Origin: Balneola vulgaris DSM 17893
Lineage (GTDB): Bacteria > Bacteroidota > Rhodothermia > Balneolales > Balneolaceae
Length of the DNA: 64,000 nt
NCBI RefSeq assembly: GCF_000375465.1
Contig: NZ_AQXH01000001.1
Span: 1,527,338-1,591,337 of the forward strand
Reading direction: 5' to 3'
Within the stretch, counting starts at the first letter, position 1; every line of letters starts with the position of its first letter. The translations under genes were made by a program, and so were the position numbers. Positions 27,414 to 36,022 of the stretch are shown in pieces. Below the pieces are notes generated by a model that saw only the letters and a program-made list of their open reading frames with translations, was not told where the DNA came from and did no database searches.

Positions 27414-27980
27414 TTAAAAAAGGCTTTTTTGGTCTAAGTCTTTTTTCTGAGCTCGTTCGATGGTAGGGTCTTCTACCACTTCGTAGTTATTCAGCATTTC
27501 AGGCATAAATCGTTTTTCATAAATCCGACGAGCGATTCCATTTAATGCCTTCTCTCCGCGAGGTGTGATGCGAAGAAAACCAGTGTCATCTTCAGCAATA
27601 AAGCCAAAAGCCCGTAAGTCATTCACGATCAAATAGGCTAATTTTTCGGTAACACCTGCACTTTTTTCAATTACTTCACGATGAGGAGCATCCTCTGTAC
27701 TTATATAAATGCGACCTAGTACATTCAGCTCTGCCTCTGTTAACGGATAGCCCTCACTTCCTTTGGTAAGTAAATTGTCCCATGTTTTTTGAGAGTAATG
27801 AACGCCAAACCACCACTTCCCTTCTTTCAGTAGATGTTGCGTTACTGCACAGGCAAGATACTCGCCGGGAGCTGCTTTCTGAGGCTCTCCCCTAGACCGA
27901 AACATATTCACCATGGTAGCAAGATCTAGCTCATGAATATTCGGCGGATATTTAAAGTAGAGGTTACTTCGCTTTTGCAT
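27414..27980 (-). CDS. Conserved-looking protein of unknown function, winged-helix-like C-terminal half
   Basis: A 188-residue soluble protein. Residues 85-150 run TEAELNVLGRIYISTEDAP, then EVIEKSAGVTEKLAYLIVNDLRAFGFIAEDDTGFLRITPRGEKAL, which reads like a winged helix-turn-helix: two helices, a recognition helix, then a beta hairpin ending in ITPRGEKAL. That ending is common in transcription-regulator and replication-initiator winged helices. The N-terminal part contains LACAVTQHLLKEGKWWFG with no recognised motif. DNA binding is inference. It is convergent with the membrane protein gene and about 165 bp downstream of a divergent gap with topA. Confidence 0.65.
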   Translation of the reverse strand: MQKRSNLYFKYPPNIHELDLATMVNMFRSRGEPQKAAPGEYLACAVTQHLLKEGKWWFGVHYSQKTWDNLLTKGSEGYPLTEAELNVLGRIYISTEDAPHREVIEKSAGVTEKLAYLIVNDLRAFGFIAEDDTGFLRITPRGEKALNGIARRIYEKRFMPEMLNNYEVVEDPTIERAQKKDLDQKSLF

Positions 27981-28088
27981 TGCGGGTTAACTGCCTGCTT
28001 GTTATTGGAAACAATCTAATATGCTGAAATTAAATAAGCTTGACCAATTTTAAAATTCACAACCGCATTGTTTTTGTAATAGCTCAAT

Positions 28089-28128
28089 AAAAAAAGGATG
28101 ATCTAATTTCATAAACCATCCTTTTTAA
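28089..28128 (-). terminator. Intrinsic terminator of topA
   Basis: Perfect 10-bp stem AAAAAGGATG (28091-28100) / CATCCTTTTT (28117-28126), with T-rich sequence following on the minus strand. It lies about 20 bp past the topA stop. Confidence 0.88.
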
Positions 28129-28145
28129 AATGTTGAATTCAGAAC

Positions 28146-30686
28146 CTAGCTTTTGGAAGCTATCAACTCCACGGCTTCTTCTAGTGTGAATTTCTCAGGC
28201 TCTGTGCCTTTAGGTAAACCGATATTCTTCTTTCCATGCTTGATGTATGGACCATATCGACCATTCATAACCTTAATAGGTTGTTCCGTTTCAGGGTGCT
28301 TGCCAAGGTCTTTAAGTTCAGCGCTCTTTCGAGGTGCTGCTTTCATTTTAAGCAACTCAACTGCACGGTCTAGTTCAATGGTTAATACATTGTCATCCTT
28401 CGGTAATGATTTAAATTTACCATCGTGAACCACATATGGGCCATAACGACCTACACCCGCCTTCACTACCTTACCATCTTCAGGATGCTCTCCTAAGTGT
28501 CTTGGCAACTCCAGCAATTTGATAGCTAGATCAAGATCTACATCTTCAGGTGTCATCCCCTTCAGAAGAGAAACTCGTTTCGGCTTCTTGTTTTCTTCGG
28601 TAACCTCACCTAACTGAACATATGGGCCAAATCTACCCGACAGTAAAAATACAGGCAACCCTTCTTCTGGATGAACTCCAATAGGTTTATCCTGTTCTTC
28701 AGAAATTTTGATAAGCTGTTCAAGCTTCTCGGCTGAGATATCGCTTGGATCCATATCTTGTGGAAGTGAAGTAGAAACCTCTTCTCCATCTTTCATCATT
28801 TTCGCATAAGGTCCAAATCTACCAACGGCAACTTGAATGCCTTCAAGTCCTTCTAGCGGTAAGTCTAGCAATTTCGCTTTTTGCGCATCAATCTTATCTT
28901 CTTGGCGATCTACTTTTGCACGTAAGCCATTCTCACCTTTATAGTAATCGTCTAAGTACTTCACAGGGTCTTGCTTGCCTTGCGCCACCTCATCCAATTT
29001 ATCTTCTAAGGAAGAAGTAAACTCACTATCCACTAAATCAGGAAAGTGTTCTTCGAGTAATGAAGTAACCGCAAAGGCCGTGAACGATGGAATCAACATT
29101 TTGCCTTCGTTTTTAGCGTATCCACGATCTTGAATTGTACTTATTACCGTTGCATAAGTACTTGGGCGACCAATTCCTCTCTTCTCTAATTCCTTAACCA
29201 AGGTTGCTTCAGTAAATCGAGCAGGAGGCTTAGTTTGGTGTGCATTGAACTTCAGATCTTGAAGATCGGTAGCATCCCCTTTTTTCATTGCCGGCAAGAA
29301 TTTCTCTTGGTTTTCAAGCGCCGCATCAGGATCATCACTGCCTTCAACATAAGCACGGAAGAAACCAGGGAATAAAATTTTCTTTCCACCTGCTCTAAAG
29401 TCGGCTGAAGTACCATCGTTTGATGCATTGATGGTCACATTTGTGAATTCCAGCTCTGCCTCTGCCATCTGAGTGGCAATAGTTCTCTTCCAGATTAAGT
29501 CGTATAGCTTAAACTCACGATCTTTTAATCCAGATTTTTCTGGTAGTATGAATTTAGATCCTGAAGGACGAATAGCTTCGTGAGCTTCCTGTGCTGTTTT
29601 ACCCTTCTTGGTATAATTTCGTACACGCTCAAATAAATATTCTTCTCCGTATTGGTCTACAATACCATCTCTTGCGGCATCAATAGCTTGTGATGAAAGG
29701 CGCGTTGAATCCGTTCTCATATAAGTGATAAAACCTTTTTCGTATAGCTTCTGAGCTACACTCATGGTATCACGAGCTGAGAAATTAAACTTACGGTTGG
29801 CTTCCTGCTGAAGAGTTGACGTAATAAATGGAGGCGCTGGGTTACGCTTTTGAATTTTAACATCTACATCTGTAACCGCCCAGTCTGCTTTCTTAAGCTG
29901 GTCTACCAAATCTTTGGCTTTGGCTTCATCAAGAAGTACTACCGAATCTGGTTTCTTTAGCTTTCCGGTACTCTCATCAAAATCTTTACCACTTGCTAAC
30001 CGCTTGCCATCAAGATGCGTTAGGTCTGCATTAAATTCATCATTCTCGCCTGCTTTTTGTAAAGCCGCTGATAAATCGTAGTAAGTTCCACTACGGAATT
30101 TCATCCGCTCACGTTCGCGCTCAACCAATAGCTCCACCGCTACTGATTGTACCCTACCTGCCGAGAGGCCTGGAGATATCTTCTTCCATAATAAAGGAGA
30201 AACGGTATAACCAGCTAAACGATCTAAGATTCGTCGTGTTTCTTGGGCATGCACTAAGCGCATGTCAATTTCACGTGTGTTCTCAAGAGCATTCTGAATG
30301 GCTTCTTTGGTAATCTCACGGAATACCATTCGCTTAACGGGCACTTTAGGCTTTAACACTTCTAATAAGTGCCATGATATAGCTTCCCCTTCACGATCCT
30401 CATCCGTTGCGAGAATCAATTCATCTACATCTTTAAGCTTATCTTTTAATCGCTTTACAATTTTCTTTTTGTCTGGCGGAGTTACATAAATAGCAAAATA
30501 TCGGTCATCTGGATTGATGCCCAAGGTTGCCCAACTCTCTTTCTTATACTTCGCCGGAATCAGTTTAGCTGACGATGGCAAATCACGGATATGGCCCATC
30601 GAAGAGTCTACATCGTACCCTTTGGGCAGATATTTACTGATTGTTTTAGTTTTTGTAGGGGACTCTACGATTACGAGACTTTTCAT
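28146..30686 (-). CDS. topA: DNA topoisomerase I (type IA)
   Basis: Relaxes negatively supercoiled DNA through a 5'-phosphotyrosyl link. The Toprim domain starts at VIVESPTKTKTISKYLP and has DEDREGEAISWH. The catalytic Tyr322 lies in FITYMRTDSTRLS. At 846 residues the C-terminus lacks cysteine zinc fingers. Instead it has four copies of a Toprim_Crpt-like repeat centred on GRFGPY or GRYGPY (about residues 635-840), the layout seen in Bacteroidota and some other phyla. It is followed by its own terminator, and lies 14 bp downstream of the peroxiredoxin gene, so the two may share a transcript. Confidence 0.96.
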   Translation of the reverse strand: MKSLVIVESPTKTKTISKYLPKGYDVDSSMGHIRDLPSSAKLIPAKYKKESWATLGINPDDRYFAIYVTPPDKKKIVKRLKDKLKDVDELILATDEDREGEAISWHLLEVLKPKVPVKRMVFREITKEAIQNALENTREIDMRLVHAQETRRILDRLAGYTVSPLLWKKISPGLSAGRVQSVAVELLVERERERMKFRSGTYYDLSAALQKAGENDEFNADLTHLDGKRLASGKDFDESTGKLKKPDSVVLLDEAKAKDLVDQLKKADWAVTDVDVKIQKRNPAPPFITSTLQQEANRKFNFSARDTMSVAQKLYEKGFITYMRTDSTRLSSQAIDAARDGIVDQYGEEYLFERVRNYTKKGKTAQEAHEAIRPSGSKFILPEKSGLKDREFKLYDLIWKRTIATQMAEAELEFTNVTINASNDGTSADFRAGGKKILFPGFFRAYVEGSDDPDAALENQEKFLPAMKKGDATDLQDLKFNAHQTKPPARFTEATLVKELEKRGIGRPSTYATVISTIQDRGYAKNEGKMLIPSFTAFAVTSLLEEHFPDLVDSEFTSSLEDKLDEVAQGKQDPVKYLDDYYKGENGLRAKVDRQEDKIDAQKAKLLDLPLEGLEGIQVAVGRFGPYAKMMKDGEEVSTSLPQDMDPSDISAEKLEQLIKISEEQDKPIGVHPEEGLPVFLLSGRFGPYVQLGEVTEENKKPKRVSLLKGMTPEDVDLDLAIKLLELPRHLGEHPEDGKVVKAGVGRYGPYVVHDGKFKSLPKDDNVLTIELDRAVELLKMKAAPRKSAELKDLGKHPETEQPIKVMNGRYGPYIKHGKKNIGLPKGTEPEKFTLEEAVELIASKS

Positions 30687-30700
30687 GTTCTGTCAGTTTC

Positions 30701-31174
30701 TTACAGGCTTTCAACCAGAGCTTTCAACTCTTCAGCGTGAGCTTTTGTATCAATTTTTTTTATGGTTGCCAAGATAGTACCATCCGTATCAATAACAAAA
30801 GCCGATCGAGAAGGCCCTGTAAATACTTTACCGTACATCTTTTTCTCAACGATGGAATCAGTTGCTGATGCAAACTTAAATTCTGGATCAGACACTAAGG
30901 TGTAATTTATTCCCTGTTTGTCGGCATACTTTTTATGTGAACCACAGGTGTCTTTACTAATTGCAATTATGTTGAACCCATTATCGGTAAACCATTGCGA
31001 GTTTTCAGCTAAGCTTAGTGTTTGTCGGTCGCACCCAGAGGTGTTATTCTTCATGTACACCGACACAATAGACTTTTTATCCAAGAGATCCGTAAACTTT
31101 ACTTCGCGCTCTTCGCCGTCTTCAACAATTTTTACTTCAAATTCTGTATCTATTTTAGAACCTGTCTCTATCAT
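30701..31174 (-). CDS. Peroxiredoxin (BCP/AhpC-TSA family)
   Basis: A 157-residue thioredoxin-fold peroxidase. The presumed peroxidatic Cys48 lies in NNTSGCDRQT; in most BCP proteins this reads TPGCT, so Ser replaces Pro and Asp follows the Cys. A second Cys77 lies in SKDTCGSHKKYA where BCP usually has SPDSVESH; it could act as an atypical resolving Cys. The conserved Arg in GPSRSAFVID is present. Probably reduces hydroperoxides in the cytoplasm with thioredoxin. It sits upstream of topA on the same strand and downstream of the OsmC-like gene, another thiol peroxidase. Confidence 0.85.
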   Translation of the reverse strand: MIETGSKIDTEFEVKIVEDGEEREVKFTDLLDKKSIVSVYMKNNTSGCDRQTLSLAENSQWFTDNGFNIIAISKDTCGSHKKYADKQGINYTLVSDPEFKFASATDSIVEKKMYGKVFTGPSRSAFVIDTDGTILATIKKIDTKAHAEELKALVESL

Positions 31175-31261
31175 TAAAATATTTTGCTTTGATGATTAAA
31201 TTAGTTTTGAACTAACTATTAATAGCCCTTCTTTCGTTCGAAGGTTCCACAATTCATACTC

Positions 31262-31738
31262 TTATTCATTAAGAACAGTAGTTGGTTCATGCAAAACATC
31301 AAAGTTACAGGAGTTTGCAATAAAACACATTTCATTTGCGGTTTTATGAAGAGCTTCTGCTTTTTTTAACATTTCAACTTCAAGAATTTGAACCTCAGGG
31401 CGTAGCACCACTTTACTGAAAGCACCACTTCCATTGGCCTTTTCGGTCATTTCCCCAATCGCGTTATCAGTGTAGCTCACAATGGTGATCCCTGCTTCTG
31501 AACATAAATGGAGATACCACAGCATGTGGCACGATGACAATGAAGCTAGAAATAATTCTTCAGGATTATACTTAGTTGGGTCTCCCCGAAAAGCTGGATC
31601 TGAACTTCCTTCTAAAACAGGTTTGCCATCTATCTTAATGTCGTAGCTCCTTTTGTATGAGGCATAAGATTGAGTGCCTTTTCCTAAGTTTCCCGTCCAT
31701 TCCAATTTTGTCTCATAGTTATGAACCTTGCTTCCCAT
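31262..31738 (-). CDS. OsmC-family protein
   Basis: A 158-residue OsmC/Ohr-type protein with the conserved core YNPEELFLASLSSCHMLWYLH (Cys70) and the second Cys in EMCFIANSC (Cys138, with Cys144 near by). In OsmC/Ohr, two cysteines reduce organic hydroperoxides. An added Cys79 follows the first. The sequence EWTGNLGKGT...YKRSYDI near the N-terminus fits the OsmC subgroup common in Bacteroidota. It ends 87 bp before the peroxiredoxin start and follows the Nudix gene by 6 bp, suggesting a nudix-osmC(-prx-topA) transcript. Confidence 0.9.
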   Translation of the reverse strand: MGSKVHNYETKLEWTGNLGKGTQSYASYKRSYDIKIDGKPVLEGSSDPAFRGDPTKYNPEELFLASLSSCHMLWYLHLCSEAGITIVSYTDNAIGEMTEKANGSGAFSKVVLRPEVQILEVEMLKKAEALHKTANEMCFIANSCNFDVLHEPTTVLNE

Positions 31739-31744
31739 ATTCTA

Positions 31745-32317
31745 TTACTCCTTATAATGTGAACTTATCAAATACTTTGTAACGGCTGCCACAACCAACG
31801 CATGATGTACAGCCCCATGTCTAACTAAATCCAAAAAATCAGCCCAAGGCATTACTTGAACTTTGATGCGTTCATTCCCATCCAATTCTTGATCGCCTAC
31901 TTTTTCACAGTTCTTAATTAGGTAGGTATGTGTGTAATTCGAAAGCATAGCGGGGTTTGAACTAACTTTCCCAAGATTGATAACTTCTGAACCCGCATAC
32001 CCTGTTTCCTCCTTGAGCTCACGAATCGAAGTTGCTTCTGGGTGCTCGCCGGGATCAACCATCCCTCCTGGTAATTCTAAGGTTGGCTCTTCAATACCGT
32101 ATCTATACTGTTCCACCAAAACGATATTATTTTCAGGAGTAAGTGCTATTACATTGATCCAGTCTGGGGCCTTAACAACTGAAAAGGTAGCCTCATAATT
32201 TTCTGACTCCAATTTCATCCGCCTACTAAAAACCTTGAAAATATTCGTCGTATATTCCAATTGCTCGTTGGTGGTAACCCATGGCTCAATTGTATAATTA
32301 AAAAGGCTATTACTCAT
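31745..32317 (-). CDS. Nudix hydrolase, ADP-ribose pyrophosphatase-like
   Basis: A 190-residue Nudix enzyme. The Nudix box spans 85-107 (GMVDPGEHPEATSIRELKEE then TGY), matching G-x5-E-x7-RE-U-x-EE-x-G-U exactly. The N-terminal domain and the segment VEQYRYGIEEPTLELPGG are typical of the ADP-ribose/sugar-nucleotide group, which splits ADP-ribose to AMP and ribose 5-phosphate. Specificity is inferred. The start ATG overlaps the start ATG of the divergent AMP nucleosidase gene (CATG at 32315-32318), so its promoter must lie inside that gene. OsmC follows 6 bp downstream. Confidence 0.88.
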   Translation of the reverse strand: MSNSLFNYTIEPWVTTNEQLEYTTNIFKVFSRRMKLESENYEATFSVVKAPDWINVIALTPENNIVLVEQYRYGIEEPTLELPGGMVDPGEHPEATSIRELKEETGYAGSEVINLGKVSSNPAMLSNYTHTYLIKNCEKVGDQELDGNERIKVQVMPWADFLDLVRHGAVHHALVVAAVTKYLISSHYKE

Positions 32318-33497
32318 GACAAACTCGCTTCACTTATCTCATTCAGATTTTTCAAATAATGATGACCTGCGCAAAGCTACGGAAAATGCTTGCGACCTGA
32401 TGGAGAATATCTATGAGCAAGGTAAATACCCAAAAATGATTGTAGAGCGAGCGTGGTCGGAGCACAACCCAACTATTAATGGAGAGTTGGCGCATCCAAA
32501 AGCACTTCGATGGTATCTGAAGCGTGAGCTAACTCGGTTGCTTCAAAAAAATGCTGACATCACCATTGAACCTTCTCGTGAAACTATTCACCTTAACAAT
32601 CCACTGTTATTAGATCATACAGATGAAAGCGAGTGGGATATCACGAACAAAAAGCTATTCCTTTTTAGCCCTGAAAGAACTGAAATTTCATTAGACCGCC
32701 TTTCGCATTATACAGGCACCGACCCTTGTGATTTCCAACGGTATATTCTCTTTACCAATTACGCTATGCACGTTGAGGTGTTTTTAGAAAAATTCCCTGA
32801 CTGTGTGAAGCCTGCCCGTGAGGGGGTACAAATGCCGGCTTATCATCATAAACTAGATGACAATAAAGGTATCACTCTCATCAACATTGGCGTTGGACCT
32901 TCAAATGCTAAAACTATCACTGATCATGTAGCGGTACTTCGTCCCGATGCCATGATTATGGTTGGTCACTGTGGTGGACTTCGAAACCACCAAGAAATTG
33001 GCGACTTCGTTCTTGCTAGCGGTTACATGCGAGAAGACAAGGTACTAGACGATTTATTCCCAATAGGTATCCCTGTTGTACCGAATTACTTATTGAACCT
33101 ATACCTCAAACAAGTATTGGATCATCATGGGTTAAACCATCGTGTTGGCACCGTTTACACAACGGCAAATAGAAACTGGGAGTTTTCAAAGAAAGCAACC
33201 GTTGAACAGATTCATCAAAGTAGAAGTATGGCGGTAGACATGGAGTCGGCAACGGTAGCAACGAATGGATTCCGGTACCGCGTACCTCATGCCACCTTAT
33301 TATGTGTAAGCGATAAGCCTTTACATGGGAAACCAAAGTTATCGGGAGCTGCCCAAGCTTTTTATCAAAACTCGAAAGAAATGCACCTCGAGTTAGTGAT
33401 TGAAACCATCGAGATGGTAAAACAAAACTTCCCAGAAGGGCTTCCGAACTCAAGCATTCGCGCTATGAACGAACCATTAATGGGTGGTGGCGAGTAA
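32316..33497 (+). CDS. amn: AMP nucleosidase
   Basis: Hydrolyses AMP to adenine and ribose 5-phosphate. The 393-residue protein has an N-terminal regulatory domain (about 1-170) and a C-terminal nucleoside-phosphorylase fold with INIGVGPSNAKTITDH, MVGHCGGLRNHQEIGDFVLA, and the purine-site segment MAVDMESATVATNGFRYRVP followed by SDKPLHG, whose Asp is the usual base-protonating residue. It is shorter than E. coli Amn (484) but like Bacteroidota forms. The ATG is the first Met and overlaps the Nudix ATG on the other strand by two bases. A later Met at residue 29 is a less likely start. Confidence 0.9.
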   Translation: MTNSLHLSHSDFSNNDDLRKATENACDLMENIYEQGKYPKMIVERAWSEHNPTINGELAHPKALRWYLKRELTRLLQKNADITIEPSRETIHLNNPLLLDHTDESEWDITNKKLFLFSPERTEISLDRLSHYTGTDPCDFQRYILFTNYAMHVEVFLEKFPDCVKPAREGVQMPAYHHKLDDNKGITLINIGVGPSNAKTITDHVAVLRPDAMIMVGHCGGLRNHQEIGDFVLASGYMREDKVLDDLFPIGIPVVPNYLLNLYLKQVLDHHGLNHRVGTVYTTANRNWEFSKKATVEQIHQSRSMAVDMESATVATNGFRYRVPHATLLCVSDKPLHGKPKLSGAAQAFYQNSKEMHLELVIETIEMVKQNFPEGLPNSSIRAMNEPLMGGGE

Positions 33498-33558
33498 CTG
33501 CCTTCGTTCTTATTTGTAAGGAATCTTGGTTTCTATGGTCATACTTAGCAAAAAGAGT

Positions 33559-34293
33559 ATGATTACCATGATTAACGAAAAACACGAATCCTTTTCCGCC
33601 GATGACTTTCTAAACCGGTCGGTAAAGGACATGCGCCCCGATGAACAACCCAGAGAAAAACTAATGCGGTATGGAGCAGGATCCCTTTCGGATGCTGAAC
33701 TTCTAGCTATCTTATTACGCACGGGCACCAAAAAACTTAACGTCATTGAAGCCTCACGTGCTTTATTGGATCATTTTGGTGGACTCCATTCTCTTATCAA
33801 AAGGCAATGGAAAGAATTAGGGGTAATACCGGGTATCGCAAAAGTAAAAGCTATTACCTTAGAAGCCGCCTTTGAATTAGCACGTCGACTTCAAGTAGCT
33901 GAATTGGGTGAAGAAGTACAAATCACCTCTCCCGAAGCAGCATCCGCTTATTTTGGACCGAAGTTACGGCACCTTACTAAAGAGGTATTTATTGTAGCCT
34001 TTCTAAATAACAAAAAAGTGCTCACAGGCTTTCAGCAGATTAGTTCAGGCGGGAGCAATGCCACAATTGTTGAACCTGCGGAAGTGATGAGGCAAGCTAT
34101 ACTCAATCAAGCCAATTCCATAATCGTACTCCACAACCACCCTTCTGGAAATGAACGAGCTTCCACGGCCGACATTCAACTCACCAAACGATTGATTGAA
34201 TCTGGCAAACTACTGGGAGTGCCTTTAGATGATCATATTATCATTGCAGGCTACAATTTTGTTTCTCTTCGAAGTGATGGAGTATTCAATTAA
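33559..34293 (+). CDS. radC: RadC family JAMM/MPN-domain protein
   Basis: The protein has a helix-hairpin-helix-like N-terminal part (MRPDEQPREKLMRYGAGSLSDAELLAILLRTG) and a C-terminal JAMM domain whose metal motif is HNHPSGNERASTAD (H-x-H-x10-D). RadC proteins were first named for DNA repair, but their real role is unsettled. In-frame starts are TTG 33526, ATG 33535, ATG 33559 and ATG 33568; I use 33559 because it has a purine-rich AAAAAGAG just upstream. That choice is uncertain by a few residues. The gene is 60 bp after amn on the same strand. Confidence 0.88.
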   Translation: MITMINEKHESFSADDFLNRSVKDMRPDEQPREKLMRYGAGSLSDAELLAILLRTGTKKLNVIEASRALLDHFGGLHSLIKRQWKELGVIPGIAKVKAITLEAAFELARRLQVAELGEEVQITSPEAASAYFGPKLRHLTKEVFIVAFLNNKKVLTGFQQISSGGSNATIVEPAEVMRQAILNQANSIIVLHNHPSGNERASTADIQLTKRLIESGKLLGVPLDDHIIIAGYNFVSLRSDGVFN

Positions 34294-34355
34294 AGCTCCC
34301 AACTCTAACGGTTATAGAATCTGGAATAATTCTTAATTCTTAAGTGAATCAGCCT

Positions 34356-34363
34356 TATCTTTG
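34356..34363 (+). promoter_or_regulatory. TAnnTTTG promoter element of argS
   Basis: TATCTTTG exactly matches the Bacteroidota -7 consensus TAnnTTTG and lies 23 bp before the argS ATG, in the 93-bp gap after radC. The upstream -33 TTG is not distinct. Confidence 0.55.
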
Positions 34364-34386
34364 CTCTGAATTAAGACTACTTATAT

Positions 34387-36015
34387 ATGAACGATTATCT
34401 ACAGCAGATTATAGCTGACGCATTAAAACCATTTGAGCTAGAAGAACAACCAGATATTCAGCTGGAAGCTCCAAAAGATCCCACTCATGGAGATGCTTCC
34501 ACCAATGTTGCTATGATGCTTGCTCGGCCGCTAAAGAATAACCCAAGAGCAATTGCACAACAGCTAGTAGATAATCTTAAGTATGATGACAAAAAAATTG
34601 CGGCTGTTGAAATAGCAGGCCCGGGGTTCATCAATTTTCGATATGCTGAAGACTATTTATATGATGAGCTCTCAAGCATTTTAGATGCTGGCACTGAGTA
34701 TGGTAAAACAAGCGAGCATGGTGGAAAGAAAGTGCTTGTTGAGTTTGTAAGTGCGAACCCAACAGGTCCGCTTACAGTAGGTCATGGCCGTAATGCTGTG
34801 CTTGGAGATACTGTAGCTCGATTGTTAGAGTGGACGGGTGCTGAAGTTGACCGCGAATATTATTTCAACGATGCAGGACGCCAAATGCGTGTTCTTGGCC
34901 AATCGGTTCAAGCACGTTATCATGAATTGTTGGGCTTAGAAGCTGAATTTCCCGAAGGAGGTTACGAAGGTGAGTACATCCGTGATATCGCCGCTACCAT
35001 AAAAGATGAAAAAGGGGATAGTTTAGCTAATCAAGACGAATGGAAGCCTTTTAAAGAAAAAGCGGAAGAGTCTATATTTGCCGATATCAGCGGTACTTTA
35101 CAGCGTATGAATATCCATATGGATTCGTATTTCAATGAGCACAGTTTGTATGAAGACGGTTCTATTGATGATGCTGTAGCAAAACTTCGTGAAAAGGGAC
35201 TCGCTTATGATGCCGATGGCGCTACCTGGTTTAAAACTACCGAGTTTGGCAAAGAAAAAGATACGGTGCTTATCAAAAGCACGGGTGAGCCAACCTATAG
35301 ACTCCCTGATATCGCATACCACATGAACAAGCTCGATCGTGGATACGACCTGTGCTTGGATGTATTCGGAGCCGACCATATTGCAACTTACCCAGATGTG
35401 ATGTCTGGAATTTCGGCACTTGGTTATGATGCAGATAAAGTAGACGTAATCATCTATCAGTTTGTGACCATTGTAAAAGATGGCCAACCATTCAAAATGA
35501 GTACACGAAAAGCCAATTTCGTGACTCTCGATGAACTCATGGATGAAGTGGGCTCTGACGTAACTCGCTTCTTCTTTTTAATGCGATCGCCTAATACGCA
35601 TTTAGAATTTGATATTGCACAGGCTAAAGAAGCCGGTGATAAGAACCCTGTATTCTATCTTCAATACGCACATGCACGCATTGCTAGTATCTTGCGTAAA
35701 GCTACCGAAGAGTACGACTTTGAGGGACAAGCAGACTTAACTTTACTTAAGGAATCGGCTGAGGAGGCTTTGATCAAAACACTCTTGAAGTTTCCAGAGC
35801 AAATCGCTTCTGCCGCAAATGCTAGAGAACCACATCGCTTAATAAACTACTTGAACGACGTTGCTTCAGCCTTCACAACTTTCTATCACGATTGCAGAAT
35901 TATTGGTGTAGATCCTGACTTGGGACAAGCACGTATCGAGCTTGCTAAGGCTACCGCTCAAGTGCTAAGAAATGGATTAACTATTTTGGGGATTACGGCA
36001 CCCGATAAAATGTAA
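34387..36015 (+). CDS. argS: Arginyl-tRNA synthetase
   Basis: Class I synthetase charging tRNA-Arg. The Add-1 domain is at the N-terminus (to about 110). The catalytic core begins VEFVSANPTGPLTVGHGRN, where VGHG is the HIGH-type motif. Late in the core, FKMSTRKANFVTLDEL is the KMSK-type loop. The DALR anticodon-binding domain ends the protein. 542 residues is normal for the short bacterial form. A good TAnnTTTG element lies just upstream and the gene is not obviously in an operon. The convergent methyltransferase gene follows 7 bp after its stop. Confidence 0.97.
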   Translation: MNDYLQQIIADALKPFELEEQPDIQLEAPKDPTHGDASTNVAMMLARPLKNNPRAIAQQLVDNLKYDDKKIAAVEIAGPGFINFRYAEDYLYDELSSILDAGTEYGKTSEHGGKKVLVEFVSANPTGPLTVGHGRNAVLGDTVARLLEWTGAEVDREYYFNDAGRQMRVLGQSVQARYHELLGLEAEFPEGGYEGEYIRDIAATIKDEKGDSLANQDEWKPFKEKAEESIFADISGTLQRMNIHMDSYFNEHSLYEDGSIDDAVAKLREKGLAYDADGATWFKTTEFGKEKDTVLIKSTGEPTYRLPDIAYHMNKLDRGYDLCLDVFGADHIATYPDVMSGISALGYDADKVDVIIYQFVTIVKDGQPFKMSTRKANFVTLDELMDEVGSDVTRFFFLMRSPNTHLEFDIAQAKEAGDKNPVFYLQYAHARIASILRKATEEYDFEGQADLTLLKESAEEALIKTLLKFPEQIASAANAREPHRLINYLNDVASAFTTFYHDCRIIGVDPDLGQARIELAKATAQVLRNGLTILGITAPDKM

Positions 36016-36022
36016 GAGTGGC

